Source: Clostridiales bacterium DTU023
GTDB lineage: Bacteria > Bacillota > Clostridia > Saccharofermentanales > DTU023
Length of the DNA: 17,962 nucleotides
Reading direction: 5' to 3'
Assembly: GCA_001512945.1 (NCBI GenBank)
Contig: LFTF01000054.1
Span: 1-17,962, forward strand
The first letter of the stretch is position 1, and the number at the start of each line of letters is the position of its first letter. Below, piece by piece: positions 6,300 through 15,909 of this stretch. The notes beneath the pieces are model-generated. The model saw nothing but the letters and a program-made list of their open reading frames with translations, was not told the DNA's origin and did no database searches. Both the position numbers and the translations under genes were made by a program.

Positions 6300-8834
6300 T
6301 TATATGTTTTCATCGGTGGGGGTACAGTCAATCCGTTCCCCGCCATCCCAACGAAACGAGTAGCATCCACTTCCGTCAATCATTGAGTATTCACCCTTTT
6401 CACGCGCTTCGCTACCCTCTGGCGCAACATCGACCGTTACTTGTTTGGCCGATGCAATTTCACGCGTCAGCCACAGGTCAGCAAGCGTATCTTCGATCCG
6501 ACGCTGTATGGTGCGACGCAGCGGTCTTGCGCCAAACTTCGGATCATAGCCTTCCTTCGCGAGTGCATCCCGCGCAGAGGCGGTTACTTCAAGCTCTATG
6601 CCCCGCCTGGCAAGATCTCTTTGTGGTTCTTTGAGCATCAGGTCGACAATCTCGCGAATTTGATCTCTTGACAGTTCGTGGAAAATAATTATTTCATCAA
6701 TTCGGTTCAAAAATTCCGGTCTAAAAAGTTCTTTCAGGATCGTATCGACTCTTTCTTCCATCGCCTGGTGACCTGAAGATCCGAATCCAATACCGTGAGA
6801 TTTCAGGGTCGTCCCCGCATTGGATGTCATCACAATAATCGTATTCTCAAAGTTTACAACGCGACCGTGGCTATCCGTCAAACGACCTTCGTCCAAAATC
6901 TGAAGGAGCATGTTGTATACATCGGCGTGCGCTTTTTCAATTTCATCAAAGAGCACCACACTATAAGGCTTTCGACGGATTTTTTCTGTCAGCTGGCCTC
7001 CATCGTCATATCCTATATAGCCTGGCGGAGATCCGATGAGTTTGCTAACAGTGTGCGGTTCCATAAACTCAGACATGTCAAGGCGCACAAGATTGTCTTC
7101 CGTGTCAAACATGACTTCAGCAAGACTTTTCACCAGTTCGGTTTTGCCGACACCTGTAGGTCCGACAAACAGAAAAGACGCCGGTTTATGCTTTTGTTTA
7201 AACCCTGCCCTTGTTCTGCGAACGGCACGCGATAGCGCGCTTATAGCTTCGTCTTGTCCAATTACACGTTCGTGGAGACGTTCCTCAAGATTGAGCAAAC
7301 GGTCCGTCTCAGATTGCGTGAGTTTTTGCACAGGGATCCCCGTCCACATTTCGACGACACCCGCTATATCTTGGTCGGTTATTTCAACCGGAACACACGT
7401 TTCTTCAACTTCCTCTATCTGTGCTTCAACACGCATCATTTCAGAACGCAAGCTCGCCTGCGCTTCATAAAGCGGAAGGTTATCTTCATTTGAAGTATGC
7501 TCAGAAAGTTCTTTCTCGTTGTCCTGCTGCATTTCTTCAATCTCAGCTTTGCGATCATTTAATCGCTTGAGAACAGTGAGACATTCCGAATCAAGATTTT
7601 GCCGTGATCCCGCCTCATCGATCAGATCGATTGACTTGTCGGGTTGATAGCGATCCATTATGTAACGGTTCGAAAGACGGGCTGCCGTTTCCAGCACATG
7701 AGGCGGGAAAATAACGTGGTGATGTTTTTCGTAATAATCTTTTATGCCGAGAAGAATCTGAATCGTCATCTCTTCTGAAGGTTCATTGACCATAACTTTT
7801 TGGAATCTTCGCTCGAGAGCTGAATCCTTTTCGATAAAACGCCTGTACTCATTGAGTGTGGTCGAACCAATCACCTTAATTTCGCCACGCGCAAGCGCAG
7901 GTTTTAGAATATTGGCAGCGTTCATCGCGCCCTCGGCATCCCCTGCGCCCATAATATTGTGAAGCTCATCAATAACGAGAATCACATTCCCTGACCTTCG
8001 GGCGTCATCAACGACGCCTTTCATGCGGCTCTCAAACTGGCCGCGGAATTGTGTGCCTGCGACCATCGCCGTCATATCGAGAAGAAATAATTCCTGATCA
8101 AGTAGTTTTGCGGGTACTTTGCCTTCCGCGATTCTGACCGCAAGCCCTTCTGCGATTGCTGTTTTGCCTACACCGGCCTCGCCAATCAGAGCGGGATTGT
8201 TTTTAGTCCGACGGTTCAAAATCTGAATCGTACGTGCGAGCTCCTCGTCGCGTCCGATGATGCGGTCAACCCGACCTTCAAGGGCTCCCTCAGTGAGATT
8301 AATGGCAAATTGTTCAAGAAATTTCCGCTTTCTCACCTTTTTGACAGTAGCCCGTTTACCGTCAGAAGTCTTACTTCGCCGGTCCGCGGGCGCATCCATC
8401 TCTCCACTAACGTTTGCGGGCATCAATTCTCCGAGAGAAGCGTAAGGTCTGAACGCGGCTCGTTTGTCGCGTTTATCAGAGTCATCATCTTCTCCAGGTG
8501 CTTCCTCATCACCTGATTCATCGCTAGACGCATCCAGACCGAATGGGAAACCTCCCATCGAAGATAGTTCCGAGAAATCAACCGACAGCAATCCCTTGAG
8601 AAGTTCATCAGGGCTCTTCGCGGAAATACCGGCCAGCACTTCATTCATGCGCGCCGTAATCTCATCGATATTTTCGTCATTGATGCCTGCCTTCTCCAAG
8701 ATCTGATCCATACCCGGCAGCTCCGACTCATAGGCGCATTTCAGACACATGCCCTGCATGCGCGGCTCGCCGTCTGCGTAACTTGTCGTGAAGATAGCGA
8801 CTTCATTTATATTACATATTTCACATTTACTCAT
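6300..8834 (-). CDS. clpE: ClpE-type AAA+ unfoldase (Clp protease ATP-binding subunit)
   Basis: An 844-residue Clp/Hsp100 ATPase. It starts with a ClpE-like zinc finger (Cys4, Cys7, Cys30, Cys33) and has no double Clp-N repeat. A helical stretch and a strongly acidic linker (about residues 100-122) follow. AAA+ domain 1 has Walker A GEAGVGKT (218-225) and Walker B VILVIDEL (284-291). A short coiled-coil middle domain lies at about 414-480. AAA+ domain 2 has Walker A GPTGVGKT (558-565) and Walker B VVLFDE (626-631). An IGF tripeptide at 682-684 is in the position of the ClpP-binding loop, so it probably feeds substrates to ClpP; clpP is not in the window. The start is the ATG at 8834, overlapping the uvrA stop by 8 bases (ATGAGTAA), which points to translational coupling. 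A GTG at 8861 would add nine non-family residues. The symbol is given by domain layout; ClpC-like is the alternative. No CtsR-type operator was seen nearby. Confidence 0.88.
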   Translation of the reverse strand: MSKCEICNINEVAIFTTSYADGEPRMQGMCLKCAYESELPGMDQILEKAGINDENIDEITARMNEVLAGISAKSPDELLKGLLSVDFSELSSMGGFPFGLDASSDESGDEEAPGEDDDSDKRDKRAAFRPYASLGELMPANVSGEMDAPADRRSKTSDGKRATVKKVRKRKFLEQFAINLTEGALEGRVDRIIGRDEELARTIQILNRRTKNNPALIGEAGVGKTAIAEGLAVRIAEGKVPAKLLDQELFLLDMTAMVAGTQFRGQFESRMKGVVDDARRSGNVILVIDELHNIMGAGDAEGAMNAANILKPALARGEIKVIGSTTLNEYRRFIEKDSALERRFQKVMVNEPSEEMTIQILLGIKDYYEKHHHVIFPPHVLETAARLSNRYIMDRYQPDKSIDLIDEAGSRQNLDSECLTVLKRLNDRKAEIEEMQQDNEKELSEHTSNEDNLPLYEAQASLRSEMMRVEAQIEEVEETCVPVEITDQDIAGVVEMWTGIPVQKLTQSETDRLLNLEERLHERVIGQDEAISALSRAVRRTRAGFKQKHKPASFLFVGPTGVGKTELVKSLAEVMFDTEDNLVRLDMSEFMEPHTVSKLIGSPPGYIGYDDGGQLTEKIRRKPYSVVLFDEIEKAHADVYNMLLQILDEGRLTDSHGRVVNFENTIIVMTSNAGTTLKSHGIGFGSSGHQAMEERVDTILKELFRPEFLNRIDEIIIFHELSRDQIREIVDLMLKEPQRDLARRGIELEVTASARDALAKEGYDPKFGARPLRRTIQRRIEDTLADLWLTREIASAKQVTVDVAPEGSEAREKGEYSMIDGSGCYSFRWDGGERIDCTPTDENI

Positions 8835-11793
8835 GTTTTCCCATCCTATTAAAGTCTCCACCCCTTATCATAATGGATCCGATACCTTCCTCACAAGTGC
8901 AAGCGGTACTCTCTGCATGTCTGTATGCAAACTCCCTATTAAGAATTGACCCAAGATACATACCTGTAAAGGACGTCGGGCAGGACGCCACTTCTTCAGG
9001 TGTACCAGTTGCGACAACCTCTCCTCCCCGGTCACCGCCTTCCGGTCCCAGGTCAATAATGTAATCAGCTGTTTTGATGACATCAAGATTGTGTTCAATA
9101 ACGATCACCGTGTTTCCCGCTGTTACAAGTCTTTGCAAAATGCCCGTCAAGCGGTGTACATCAGCCGCATGGAGACCCGTGGTCGGTTCATCGAGTATCA
9201 GAAGCGTCTTGCCTGTACTGCGTTTGGACAATTCGGACGCCAACTTGACACGTTGCGCTTCGCCTCCCGACAGTTGCGTTGATGACTGCCCCAGCTTGAC
9301 ATATCCGAGCCCCACATCTTCAATCGTTTGGAGCTTGTTTGTGATCGACGGAATATTGGCAAAAAATGAGAGAGCCTCACTCACGGTCATATTCAATACA
9401 TCGCTGATATTTTTCCCCTTATAACGGACCTCAAGCGTTTCACGATTATACCTTTGACCGTGACAGACCTCACAGGTAACAAATACGTCGGGCAAAAAAT
9501 GCATCTCAATTCGGTTAACACCATTACCCGAGCACGCCTCGCAACGCCCTCCCCTGACGTTAAAACTGAAGCGACCCGGTTTATAACCGCGCTGTTTGGC
9601 AGCGGGAGTTTCGGCATATAATTTGCGAATAAAATCAAAGGTCCCCGTATACGTCGCCGGATTAGATCTGGGCGTACGACCGATGGGAGATTGATCAATG
9701 GCGATTACTTTATCAAGCTGCTCAACTCCTGATATAGAGTCAAAACGACCCATGACACGGCGTGATCTGTTAAGATCAGCCTCCAGTTTCTTCAAGAGAA
9801 TATTGTTGACAAGTGAACTTTTGCCCGATCCGGAAACACCGGTAACACATGTCAGAACACCAAACGGGATCGATACGTCAATATGTTTGAGATTATTTTC
9901 ACTAGCACCGCGGATGTTGAGAAATCCTTGCTCGAGCGGTCGCCTTTCATCCGGCACGGGAATCCGCTTTCTTCCGGACAAATATTGTCCCGTCACTGAA
10001 TCCGGATGACAGGCAATATCATCTGGACGTCCTTGCGCGACGATGCGCCCGCCGTGGATACCCGCTCCAAGACCTATATCGATGACGTGGTCTGCTTCCC
10101 AGATCGTCTCTTCATCGTGTTCAACAACAAGCACTGTATTGCCGAGATCGCGCAAATTTTTTAGCGTTTCAAGCAATCGAGCATTGTCACGCTGATGGAG
10201 CCCAATACTAGGTTCATCGAGGACATAAAGGACTCCGGTGAGTCCCGCCCCTATCTGGGTGGCAAGTCGAATCCGTTGAGATTCCCCTCCGGAAAGTGTC
10301 CCCGCAGCGCGTGCGAGTGTCAAGTAGTCGAGTCCGACGTCGAGCAGAAACTGTAAACGTGCCAGAAGCTCACGCAAGATTGGAAGTCCGATCTCTGTTT
10401 TTCCAACAGCAAACTCCAACTTATTAAAGAACGCGTGCGCGTCTCTGATCGACAGATGCGTCACCTGGTCAATATTTGTGTCGCCAATAGTTACCGCTAG
10501 TACTTCCGGCCGTAATCGCGCTCCAAGACAGACTGGGCAAGGCGTCACGAGCATGTAGCGGTTGTAATATTCCTTCATATCGGACGATGTTGTTTCACGG
10601 TAGCGTCTGCTCAACGTCGGAATAATCCCTTCCCATATCGTGTGGTACGGTTTGCCTTTGTTGTAACGTGTACGGCTTGTGTCAACGACAATCTCCTTGC
10701 CGCGACTTCCAAACAATACGAGATCACGTGCCTCGTCCGTTAAGTCTTTCCACGGCGTGTCCAGAGAAAATCCAAATTTATTGGCGAGTGCCTCAATATG
10801 ACAGTAAGACCAACTCGTACTATCAGTGAGGTGGAATCCCGTCACATCGATGGCTCCCCCCCGTATCGACAGATCAGGATCAGCGACTACATACTCAGGC
10901 GCAAAATGCGTCTGTTCGCCTAGTCCTGTGCACTCAGGACATGCGCCATAAGGATTGTTAAAACTAAATAAACGTGGGGAAAGCTCGCTGAGACTAATCT
11001 CACACGTCGCGCAAGCGAGTTTTTGTGAGAACATCTGTTCACTTACCCCTTGCTCGCTATCCTCTCCCGTGTCAGGTTCTTCAAACCGGATTATCACGAG
11101 ATCATCGGCAAGCTCAAGCGCTGTTTCAAGCGAGTCAGCCAGCCTGTTTTCGACACCCTCGCGCCTCACCAAACGATCTACAACAACTTCTATTGAATGC
11201 TTTTTGTTAGCAGCGATTTTCAAATCAGCAGATAGCTCATCCATCTCCCCATCAACGCGAATTCTCACAAACCCCTGTGAGCGAAGTTTCTCAAGAAGTC
11301 GGACGTGTTCACCTTTTCGGTCCCTTACTACAGGCGCCAAGAGTGTGAGGCGCGTACCTTCCGGATGCGCCATGATTGCGTCAGTCATCTGATCAACGGT
11401 CTGGCGCTCGATCACCTGCCCGCATAGGGGACAGTGCGGCGTACCAACCCGGGCGTAAAGCAACCTAAGATAATCGTAAATTTCTGTTGCTGTTCCCACG
11501 GTCGAGCGTGGATTCCTACTTGTCGTCTTCTGGTCGATGGCAATTGCCGGCGATAACCCTTCGATACGGTCAATATCCGGTTTTTGAGCCTGCCCCAAAA
11601 ACTGGCGAGCATAGGATGAAAGCGACTCGACATAACGCCTCTGCCCCTCCGCATAGATCGTGTCAAAAGCAAGTGATGATTTGCCCGAACCGGAAATACC
11701 CGTCAAAACGACGAGCTTGTAACGGGGGATGCTGACATCAATATTTTTAAGATTATGTTCCCTAGCGCCATAAACGCTTATCTCTGATTTCAT
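8827..11793 (-). CDS. uvrA: UvrABC excinuclease subunit A
   Basis: The damage-recognition ATPase of nucleotide excision repair; a dimer that loads UvrB on DNA. The 988 residues contain two ABC modules: Walker [10 protein letters not shown] (32-40) with signature LSGGES (500-505) and '[10 protein letters not shown]', and a second Walker [10 protein letters not shown] (652-660) with LSGGEA (841-846) and '[10 protein letters not shown]'. Zinc-binding cysteine sets lie at 261/264/285/288 and 751/754/774/777. The C-terminus runs about 35 residues beyond the usual end and contains CTC (965-967); its last codons double as the clpE start region. The start is fixed: an in-frame TAA lies four codons upstream of the ATG at 11793, and the family N-terminus fits. 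There is no Shine-Dalgarno and the predicted -10 box is only 6 bases from the ATG, so the mRNA may be leaderless. uvrB and uvrC are not in the window. Confidence 0.97.
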   Translation of the reverse strand: MKSEISVYGAREHNLKNIDVSIPRYKLVVLTGISGSGKSSLAFDTIYAEGQRRYVESLSSYARQFLGQAQKPDIDRIEGLSPAIAIDQKTTSRNPRSTVGTATEIYDYLRLLYARVGTPHCPLCGQVIERQTVDQMTDAIMAHPEGTRLTLLAPVVRDRKGEHVRLLEKLRSQGFVRIRVDGEMDELSADLKIAANKKHSIEVVVDRLVRREGVENRLADSLETALELADDLVIIRFEEPDTGEDSEQGVSEQMFSQKLACATCEISLSELSPRLFSFNNPYGACPECTGLGEQTHFAPEYVVADPDLSIRGGAIDVTGFHLTDSTSWSYCHIEALANKFGFSLDTPWKDLTDEARDLVLFGSRGKEIVVDTSRTRYNKGKPYHTIWEGIIPTLSRRYRETTSSDMKEYYNRYMLVTPCPVCLGARLRPEVLAVTIGDTNIDQVTHLSIRDAHAFFNKLEFAVGKTEIGLPILRELLARLQFLLDVGLDYLTLARAAGTLSGGESQRIRLATQIGAGLTGVLYVLDEPSIGLHQRDNARLLETLKNLRDLGNTVLVVEHDEETIWEADHVIDIGLGAGIHGGRIVAQGRPDDIACHPDSVTGQYLSGRKRIPVPDERRPLEQGFLNIRGASENNLKHIDVSIPFGVLTCVTGVSGSGKSSLVNNILLKKLEADLNRSRRVMGRFDSISGVEQLDKVIAIDQSPIGRTPRSNPATYTGTFDFIRKLYAETPAAKQRGYKPGRFSFNVRGGRCEACSGNGVNRIEMHFLPDVFVTCEVCHGQRYNRETLEVRYKGKNISDVLNMTVSEALSFFANIPSITNKLQTIEDVGLGYVKLGQSSTQLSGGEAQRVKLASELSKRSTGKTLLILDEPTTGLHAADVHRLTGILQRLVTAGNTVIVIEHNLDVIKTADYIIDLGPEGGDRGGEVVATGTPEEVASCPTSFTGMYLGSILNREFAYRHAESTACTCEEGIGSIMIRGGDFNRMGKHE

Positions 11794-11799
11794 GATTCG

Positions 11800-11828
11800 A
11801 TTTTAGCACAGCATCAGATAGCTATTAA
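11800..11828 (-). promoter_or_regulatory. Predicted uvrA operon promoter (leaderless start)
   Basis: Read on the minus strand, TTAATA (11828-11823) and TAAAAT (11805-11800) are separated by 17 bases, and TGC directly precedes the -10, giving an extended -10 element. Only six bases separate the -10 box from the uvrA ATG, so transcription would begin at or next to the A of the ATG. No ribosome site exists between. No LexA box is recognisable around it. Confidence 0.6.
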
Positions 11829-11851
11829 GGCGTCCTTGTGTCATTTTGCGT

Positions 11852-11864
11852 CACGTTTCACGTG
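11852..11864. repeat. Short inverted repeat in the uvrA/feoA divergent region
   Basis: CACGT-TTC-ACGTG: perfect five-base arms around a three-base centre. It lies between the divergent uvrA and feoA promoters, about 60 bases upstream of the uvrA ATG. It could be an operator for either direction, but arms this short occur by chance, and the motif matches no iron (Fur or DtxR) or SOS box that I recognise. Confidence 0.3.
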
Positions 11865-11892
11865 TCTCCTCACATACTTGCAGACGGTAAAT

Positions 11893-11921
11893 TTGCGAGT
11901 TAGTTGTGTGTGTTCTATAAT
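11893..11921 (+). promoter_or_regulatory. Predicted sigma-A-type promoter of feoA-feoB-murD
   Basis: TTGCGA (11893-11898) and a perfect TATAAT (11916-11921) are separated by 17 bases. Transcription would start near 11928, giving a leader of about 78 bases before feoA. A 10-bp perfect palindrome, GTATGCATAC (11938-11947), lies about 10 bases downstream of the predicted start, where a repressor could act. It is not a recognisable Fur or DtxR box. Confidence 0.75.
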
Positions 11922-12005
11922 CTGCTCTGTGGCTATCGTATGCATACATGTGCTTTGCGTCGCTTAATTGGTTTCAATATTTTATAGGAGAGTTGAAAAA
12001 ACGCT

Positions 12006-12359
12006 ATGTTCCTTCATGAATTGCCTATCGGAGAATGTGCCCGTATCGTTCGCGTCCACGGAAGTGGCGAGCTCAGACGGCGACTTCTCGATATGGGCTT
12101 AACTCCTGGCACAATCGTGAAACTTCTACGTACAGCGCCCCTAGGAGATCCCATGCAACTTTGTCTTCGCGGATATAAACTATCTTTACGTCAGGAAGCC
12201 GCCATGGATATTGAAATCGAGCCTCACACTTGGGGTTTGGGCACGTGTACGCGCGCTTGCGCTTACCGCTCACAAGACTGTCCCGCTAGAGGTGAGGACA
12301 GTGTGTACGACAAACCGGAACGAAAGGGAAGGAAGAGGCGATGGGGCAGGAAAGACTGA
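12006..12359 (+). CDS. feoA: Ferrous iron transport protein A with Cys-containing tail
   Basis: A small cytoplasmic SH3-like accessory protein of the FeoB iron(II) transporter. Residues 1-73 match FeoA: 'LPIGECARIVRVHG', 'LRRRLLDMGLTPGT' and 'LRGYKLSLRQEAA'. Most FeoA proteins end there (about 75 residues). This one has 117, with a tail bearing Cys81, Cys85 and Cys92 and then a very basic end. The last residues are encoded by the purine-rich ribosome site and start of feoB, so the basic end may be a by-product of the 19-base overlap. The ATG at 12006 is the only fitting start, since an in-frame TGA lies three codons upstream. The GGAG is unusually far from it, about 15 bases. The cysteines could bind iron, but this is unproven. 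Confidence 0.9.
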   Translation: MFLHELPIGECARIVRVHGSGELRRRLLDMGLTPGTIVKLLRTAPLGDPMQLCLRGYKLSLRQEAAMDIEIEPHTWGLGTCTRACAYRSQDCPARGEDSVYDKPERKGRKRRWGRKD

Positions 12360-14365
12360 CATTTGCCCTGATGGGCAATCAGAATTCAGGGAAAACTACT
12401 TTATTTAATCGCCTGACGGGAAGCGAACAGCAGGTATCAAACTATCCCGGAGTTACCGTAGAGCGCAAAGAAGGTACAATGCGCAATCATCCCGAATGTA
12501 CAATCGTTGACTTGCCGGGAATCTACTCGCTTTCACCCTACTCCCCCGAAGAGATCATCAGCCGTAATTTCCTGCTTGATGAAAAGCCGGATCTGATTCT
12601 CAATATAGTTGACGCGACGAGCCTTGAACGCGGCCTATATCTCACTTTGCAGCTAATCGAACTCGATATTCCTATGACACTTGCTCTTAACATGATCGAC
12701 GAAATGCCGGCTCTCGGACGCCAGGTGGATGTCAAACAGCTACAGGAAGAGCTCGGAATTCCAGTTGTCGCAATCTCAGCCAGCCTCAACGAAGGTGTCG
12801 CCGAATATGCGCGCATTTCACTGGAAACCGCGAAAAACAAAGTAAAACCTAAAAATCCCGATCTTTGTAGCGGTGAGGTTCATCGAGCCATTCACTCCAT
12901 TGCGGCTCTGATCGAAGACCATGCGCAGATGTTGAATGTAACACCGCGGTTCGCCGCAACCAAACTTGTGGAAGGCGATGAGCTTTTTATCCCACAACTC
13001 AATCTCAACGACAATGAGCTAGATGCCGTAGAGCATATCGTGTTCGAGATGGAGCGCGAAAGCGGAACTGATCGCGTGGCGGCAATCGCAGATATGCGGT
13101 ATGAATTTATTTCAAATATTGAGAAGCAAGTACTGCTCTGCGAGTACCCTAATTATGAAGAAGTACCCACCTTTAGCCGATTTCTTGACCGTATACTGCT
13201 CCACAAGTACCTAGGCATACCAATCTTCTTTGCCATTATGGCAATCATATTTTGGATTACATTTGGTCCCTTCGGCAGTTTTTTAAGTGAAGGATTTGAA
13301 AACCTGATCATGCTCATCGGACAGGCAGCCGGCCGTGGGATGGAATCGATTGGCATCAACCCTATCGTGCAATCAGCTGTGGTCGACGGTTTGTTCACCG
13401 GGGTCGGCAGTGTCCTCTCTTTCCTCCCGATGATCCTACTGCTCTTCTTTTTGCTGTCTTTACTGGAGGACAGCGGCTATATGGCGCGCATCGCATTCAT
13501 AATGGATCGGCTCCTCCGACATATCGGCCTGTCAGGCACTAGCATCGTTCCCTTGCTCCTCGGGTTTGGTTGTACAGTTCCTGCGGTCATGGCAACCCGT
13601 ACCCTGCCCTCCAAGCGAGATCGCTATCTGACGACGCTCCTGATTCCTTTCATGAGCTGCTCGGCAAAAGTCCCTGTCTATGGCCTGATCGCCAAAACAA
13701 TCTTTCCCAAACACGTCACCATTGTCGTCCTCGGTTTATACATACTCGGCATGATCTTGTGTGTAATCACGGCACTCATACTTCGGCGGACGCTATTCCG
13801 AGGCGAGCCATCTCCTTTTATCTTAGAGCTTCCACTCTATCGCTTTCCTTCTATGACTTCGATGGGCAAGCTCGTCTGGCGGCATGCCAAAGAATTTTTC
13901 TATCGCGCATTCACGATTATTCTTCTGGTAACGATGGTTATCTGGTTCTTGCAGACTTTCAATTTCCGATTTTTCCCCGCCCAATCGCCCGATCAGAGCA
14001 TGCTAGCGATTATGGCACGCTGGATCAGCCCCATATTCGCCCCGCTCGGTTTCAACGATTGGGCTGTTACTAGTGCCCTTTTGGCAGGATTCACCGCCAA
14101 GGAAGTTGTCATCAGTGCTCTTTCTGTCGCGACGGCAGGAACAGCCCCGTCCCTTCAAATTGCCTTGACACAGATATTTACAGCACCGGCGGCAATCTCC
14201 TTTCTTGTTTTTATTCTCCTCTATACACCTTGTGCTGCAGCAGTCGTAGTCATGCAACGCGAATTGAAACTAAGAGGCGGTTTTTTCTTGATTATCTTGT
14301 ACCAGACTTCACTCGCCTGGGTCATCTCTTGGCTCTCCTATCAACTTGCTCTCCTTGTCTTTTGA
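12341..14365 (+). CDS. feoB: Ferrous iron transporter FeoB (GTPase permease)
   Basis: A 674-residue iron(II) transporter of the cytoplasmic membrane. The N-terminal G domain has G1 GNQNSGKT (12-19), G3 DLPG (57-60), G4 NMID (117-120) and a G5-like SAS (146-148). The helical linker (GDI) region spans roughly residues 160-270. The rest is a polytopic membrane domain with two Gate regions; conserved cysteines lie in 'GFGCTVPAVMATRTL' near residue 410 and 'SCSAKVPVYGLI' near 438. Length and order fit an intact, functional FeoB. The start overlaps feoA by 19 bases and has a purine-rich ribosome site (GGAAGGAAGAGG). murD follows after 33 bases. No separate feoC is present. Confidence 0.97.
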   Translation: MGQERLTFALMGNQNSGKTTLFNRLTGSEQQVSNYPGVTVERKEGTMRNHPECTIVDLPGIYSLSPYSPEEIISRNFLLDEKPDLILNIVDATSLERGLYLTLQLIELDIPMTLALNMIDEMPALGRQVDVKQLQEELGIPVVAISASLNEGVAEYARISLETAKNKVKPKNPDLCSGEVHRAIHSIAALIEDHAQMLNVTPRFAATKLVEGDELFIPQLNLNDNELDAVEHIVFEMERESGTDRVAAIADMRYEFISNIEKQVLLCEYPNYEEVPTFSRFLDRILLHKYLGIPIFFAIMAIIFWITFGPFGSFLSEGFENLIMLIGQAAGRGMESIGINPIVQSAVVDGLFTGVGSVLSFLPMILLLFFLLSLLEDSGYMARIAFIMDRLLRHIGLSGTSIVPLLLGFGCTVPAVMATRTLPSKRDRYLTTLLIPFMSCSAKVPVYGLIAKTIFPKHVTIVVLGLYILGMILCVITALILRRTLFRGEPSPFILELPLYRFPSMTSMGKLVWRHAKEFFYRAFTIILLVTMVIWFLQTFNFRFFPAQSPDQSMLAIMARWISPIFAPLGFNDWAVTSALLAGFTAKEVVISALSVATAGTAPSLQIALTQIFTAPAAISFLVFILLYTPCAAAVVVMQRELKLRGGFFLIILYQTSLAWVISWLSYQLALLVF

Positions 14366-14398
14366 CATGAAAACTTTGCATACCGGAGTATTCGTCGA

Positions 14399-15844
14399 AT
14401 GAAAACATCGTTACCTGAATTTGAACATTTTATAAAAGACAAGCGAATCGCGGTAATCGGCGCGGGCATCAGCAACCGCCCGCTTGTGCGGTGGCTTTAT
14501 CCAAAAAACAAAAACATCACTGTCTTTGACAAGATGGAACCTTCCGATGAGCGGCTCATCGCGATCCGCAATGACTTTTATTCGCAAGGGATAACTCTCA
14601 ACTGGGTTACCGGGAAAGGTTATCTCGACAGCCTTCAAGGGTTTGATTTTATATTCCGTACGCCGAAGATGCGAACAGACCTGCCACAGCTAATCCGCGA
14701 ACGCGAACAGGGAGCCGTCATCACCTCAGAGATCGCTCTTTTCGCCGAACTGTGTCCTGCTCCAATCTACGCGGTAACAGGTAGCGACGGCAAAACAACC
14801 ACAACCACACTGATAAGCTTGATACTGAAAACTCATGGTCACCGAGTCTTCACCGGAGGAAATATCGGGACGCCTCTGATAGACCAAATCGACAACATTC
14901 GAGCAGACGACCGTGTTGTCCTGGAGTTGTCAAGTTTTCAGTTGATGGATATGTTGCCGCTAGTCCATCGTGCCGTGATCACGAACATCATTCCCAATCA
15001 CCTCGATTTTCACAAAGACTTTGATGAATACATCGATGCCAAGAAGAATATTTATCGAGCGCAAGGTGTTTTGGACGCCCTTATCGTAAATGCCTCTGAT
15101 CCCACCTCGTCACGTTTTATCCGCGAGGCAATTGGAGAGGTTAGGTTGTTCAACAAACACGATTCAGGTCGGATGACGTCTGCCTGGCGCGATGAGGGAG
15201 CGCTCTGGCTTCATCATTCATCTGAGCATAACCCTCAGCGTATTATCAACGAGTACGACGTTCTCCTCCCCGGCTCTTTCAATCTTGAGAATATTCTCGC
15301 AGCCGCAGCCGCGACGGCGGGTGATGTCTCGCTGGACGCGGTCCGCAAAACTGCCCGAACCTTTGAGGGAGTGGCACACCGCATGGAACTAGTCGGAGAA
15401 GTCGACGGTGTGCGCTGGTATAACAGCTCGGTTGACAGCTCACCATCCCGCACAATCAAGACGCTCATGGCCTTTCGCGAAATGGATGAATCTGTTGTCC
15501 TCATCGCGGGGGGGCAAGACAAGAAGAGCGAATACACTGATTTAGGTCAAGCGATCGTCGAAACCACGAAAAGGATTGTCTTGTGCGGTCAAAATGCCGA
15601 CCTCATTCTTAATGCCATACAAACGGCATGCAACCGTTCGGGTATCGGCTTTAACGAGTTGGAAATTGTCTGCGCAGAAGACTATGAACAAGCCGTTCGG
15701 CAAGCTCGAAATCTCGCCCTGCCGGGAGATACCGTCATATTCTCCCCTGCCGGAACTAGCTACGACCGCTACCACCATTTCGAAGAACGGGGCGACCATT
15801 TTCGCCGATTAGTCGGCACAATGATAGATGAAAACAATCCATAG
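14399..15844 (+). CDS. murD: UDP-N-acetylmuramoyl-L-alanine--D-glutamate ligase
   Basis: A cytoplasmic ATP-dependent ligase that adds D-glutamate to UDP-MurNAc-L-Ala in peptidoglycan synthesis. The 481 residues show the Mur ligase layout: an N-terminal Rossmann-like UDP-binding domain with GAGIS (21-25), the ATP P-loop GSDGKTTT (128-135), GGNIG (153-157), 'NHLDFH' near residue 200, and the third domain with 'YNSSVDSSPSRT' near 340. Many MurD proteins have NDSKATN at that block; the NSS form resembles clostridial members. The ATG at 14399 is preceded by GGAG at about 10 bases. An ATG at 14367 is closed by a stop after 11 codons. murD is usually in the dcw cluster, but here it follows feoB by 33 bases and may share its transcript. 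Confidence 0.95.
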   Translation: MKTSLPEFEHFIKDKRIAVIGAGISNRPLVRWLYPKNKNITVFDKMEPSDERLIAIRNDFYSQGITLNWVTGKGYLDSLQGFDFIFRTPKMRTDLPQLIREREQGAVITSEIALFAELCPAPIYAVTGSDGKTTTTTLISLILKTHGHRVFTGGNIGTPLIDQIDNIRADDRVVLELSSFQLMDMLPLVHRAVITNIIPNHLDFHKDFDEYIDAKKNIYRAQGVLDALIVNASDPTSSRFIREAIGEVRLFNKHDSGRMTSAWRDEGALWLHHSSEHNPQRIINEYDVLLPGSFNLENILAAAAATAGDVSLDAVRKTARTFEGVAHRMELVGEVDGVRWYNSSVDSSPSRTIKTLMAFREMDESVVLIAGGQDKKSEYTDLGQAIVETTKRIVLCGQNADLILNAIQTACNRSGIGFNELEIVCAEDYEQAVRQARNLALPGDTVIFSPAGTSYDRYHHFEERGDHFRRLVGTMIDENNP

Positions 15845-15864
15845 CACAGCTCCCTAAACGAGTG

Positions 15865-15893
15865 TTGCCTGAACTTTTTTATCATGCTATAAT
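15865..15893 (+). promoter_or_regulatory. Predicted promoter of the tRNA-Glu/tRNA-Leu unit
   Basis: TTGCCT (15865-15870) and TATAAT (15888-15893) are spaced by 17 bases, with TGC directly before the -10 box. The predicted start near 15900 lies about 10 bases before the first tRNA, the usual layout for a strong stable-RNA promoter. Confidence 0.8.
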
Positions 15894-15909
15894 TCAAACC
15901 GTTGCGGAC

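Noticed and set aside
6795..7470. Open frames on the plus strand opposite the clpE-like gene
   Set aside because: They mirror strongly conserved AAA+ coding sequence, show no ribosome sites and resemble no protein I know.
11794..11930. LexA (SOS) box upstream of uvrA
   Set aside because: uvrA is SOS-controlled in many bacteria, so I looked for CGAAC-n4-GTTCG and CTGT-n8-ACAG. Neither is present on either strand.
11880..12005. Fur or DtxR box upstream of feoA
   Set aside because: Expected for iron uptake genes, but no GATAAT-type repeat or TTAGGTTAG-type palindrome is visible.
13570..14073. A 167-codon open frame on the plus strand inside feoB
   Set aside because: It is in another frame over a clear FeoB membrane domain. 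It has no family resemblance, and feoB itself is intact.
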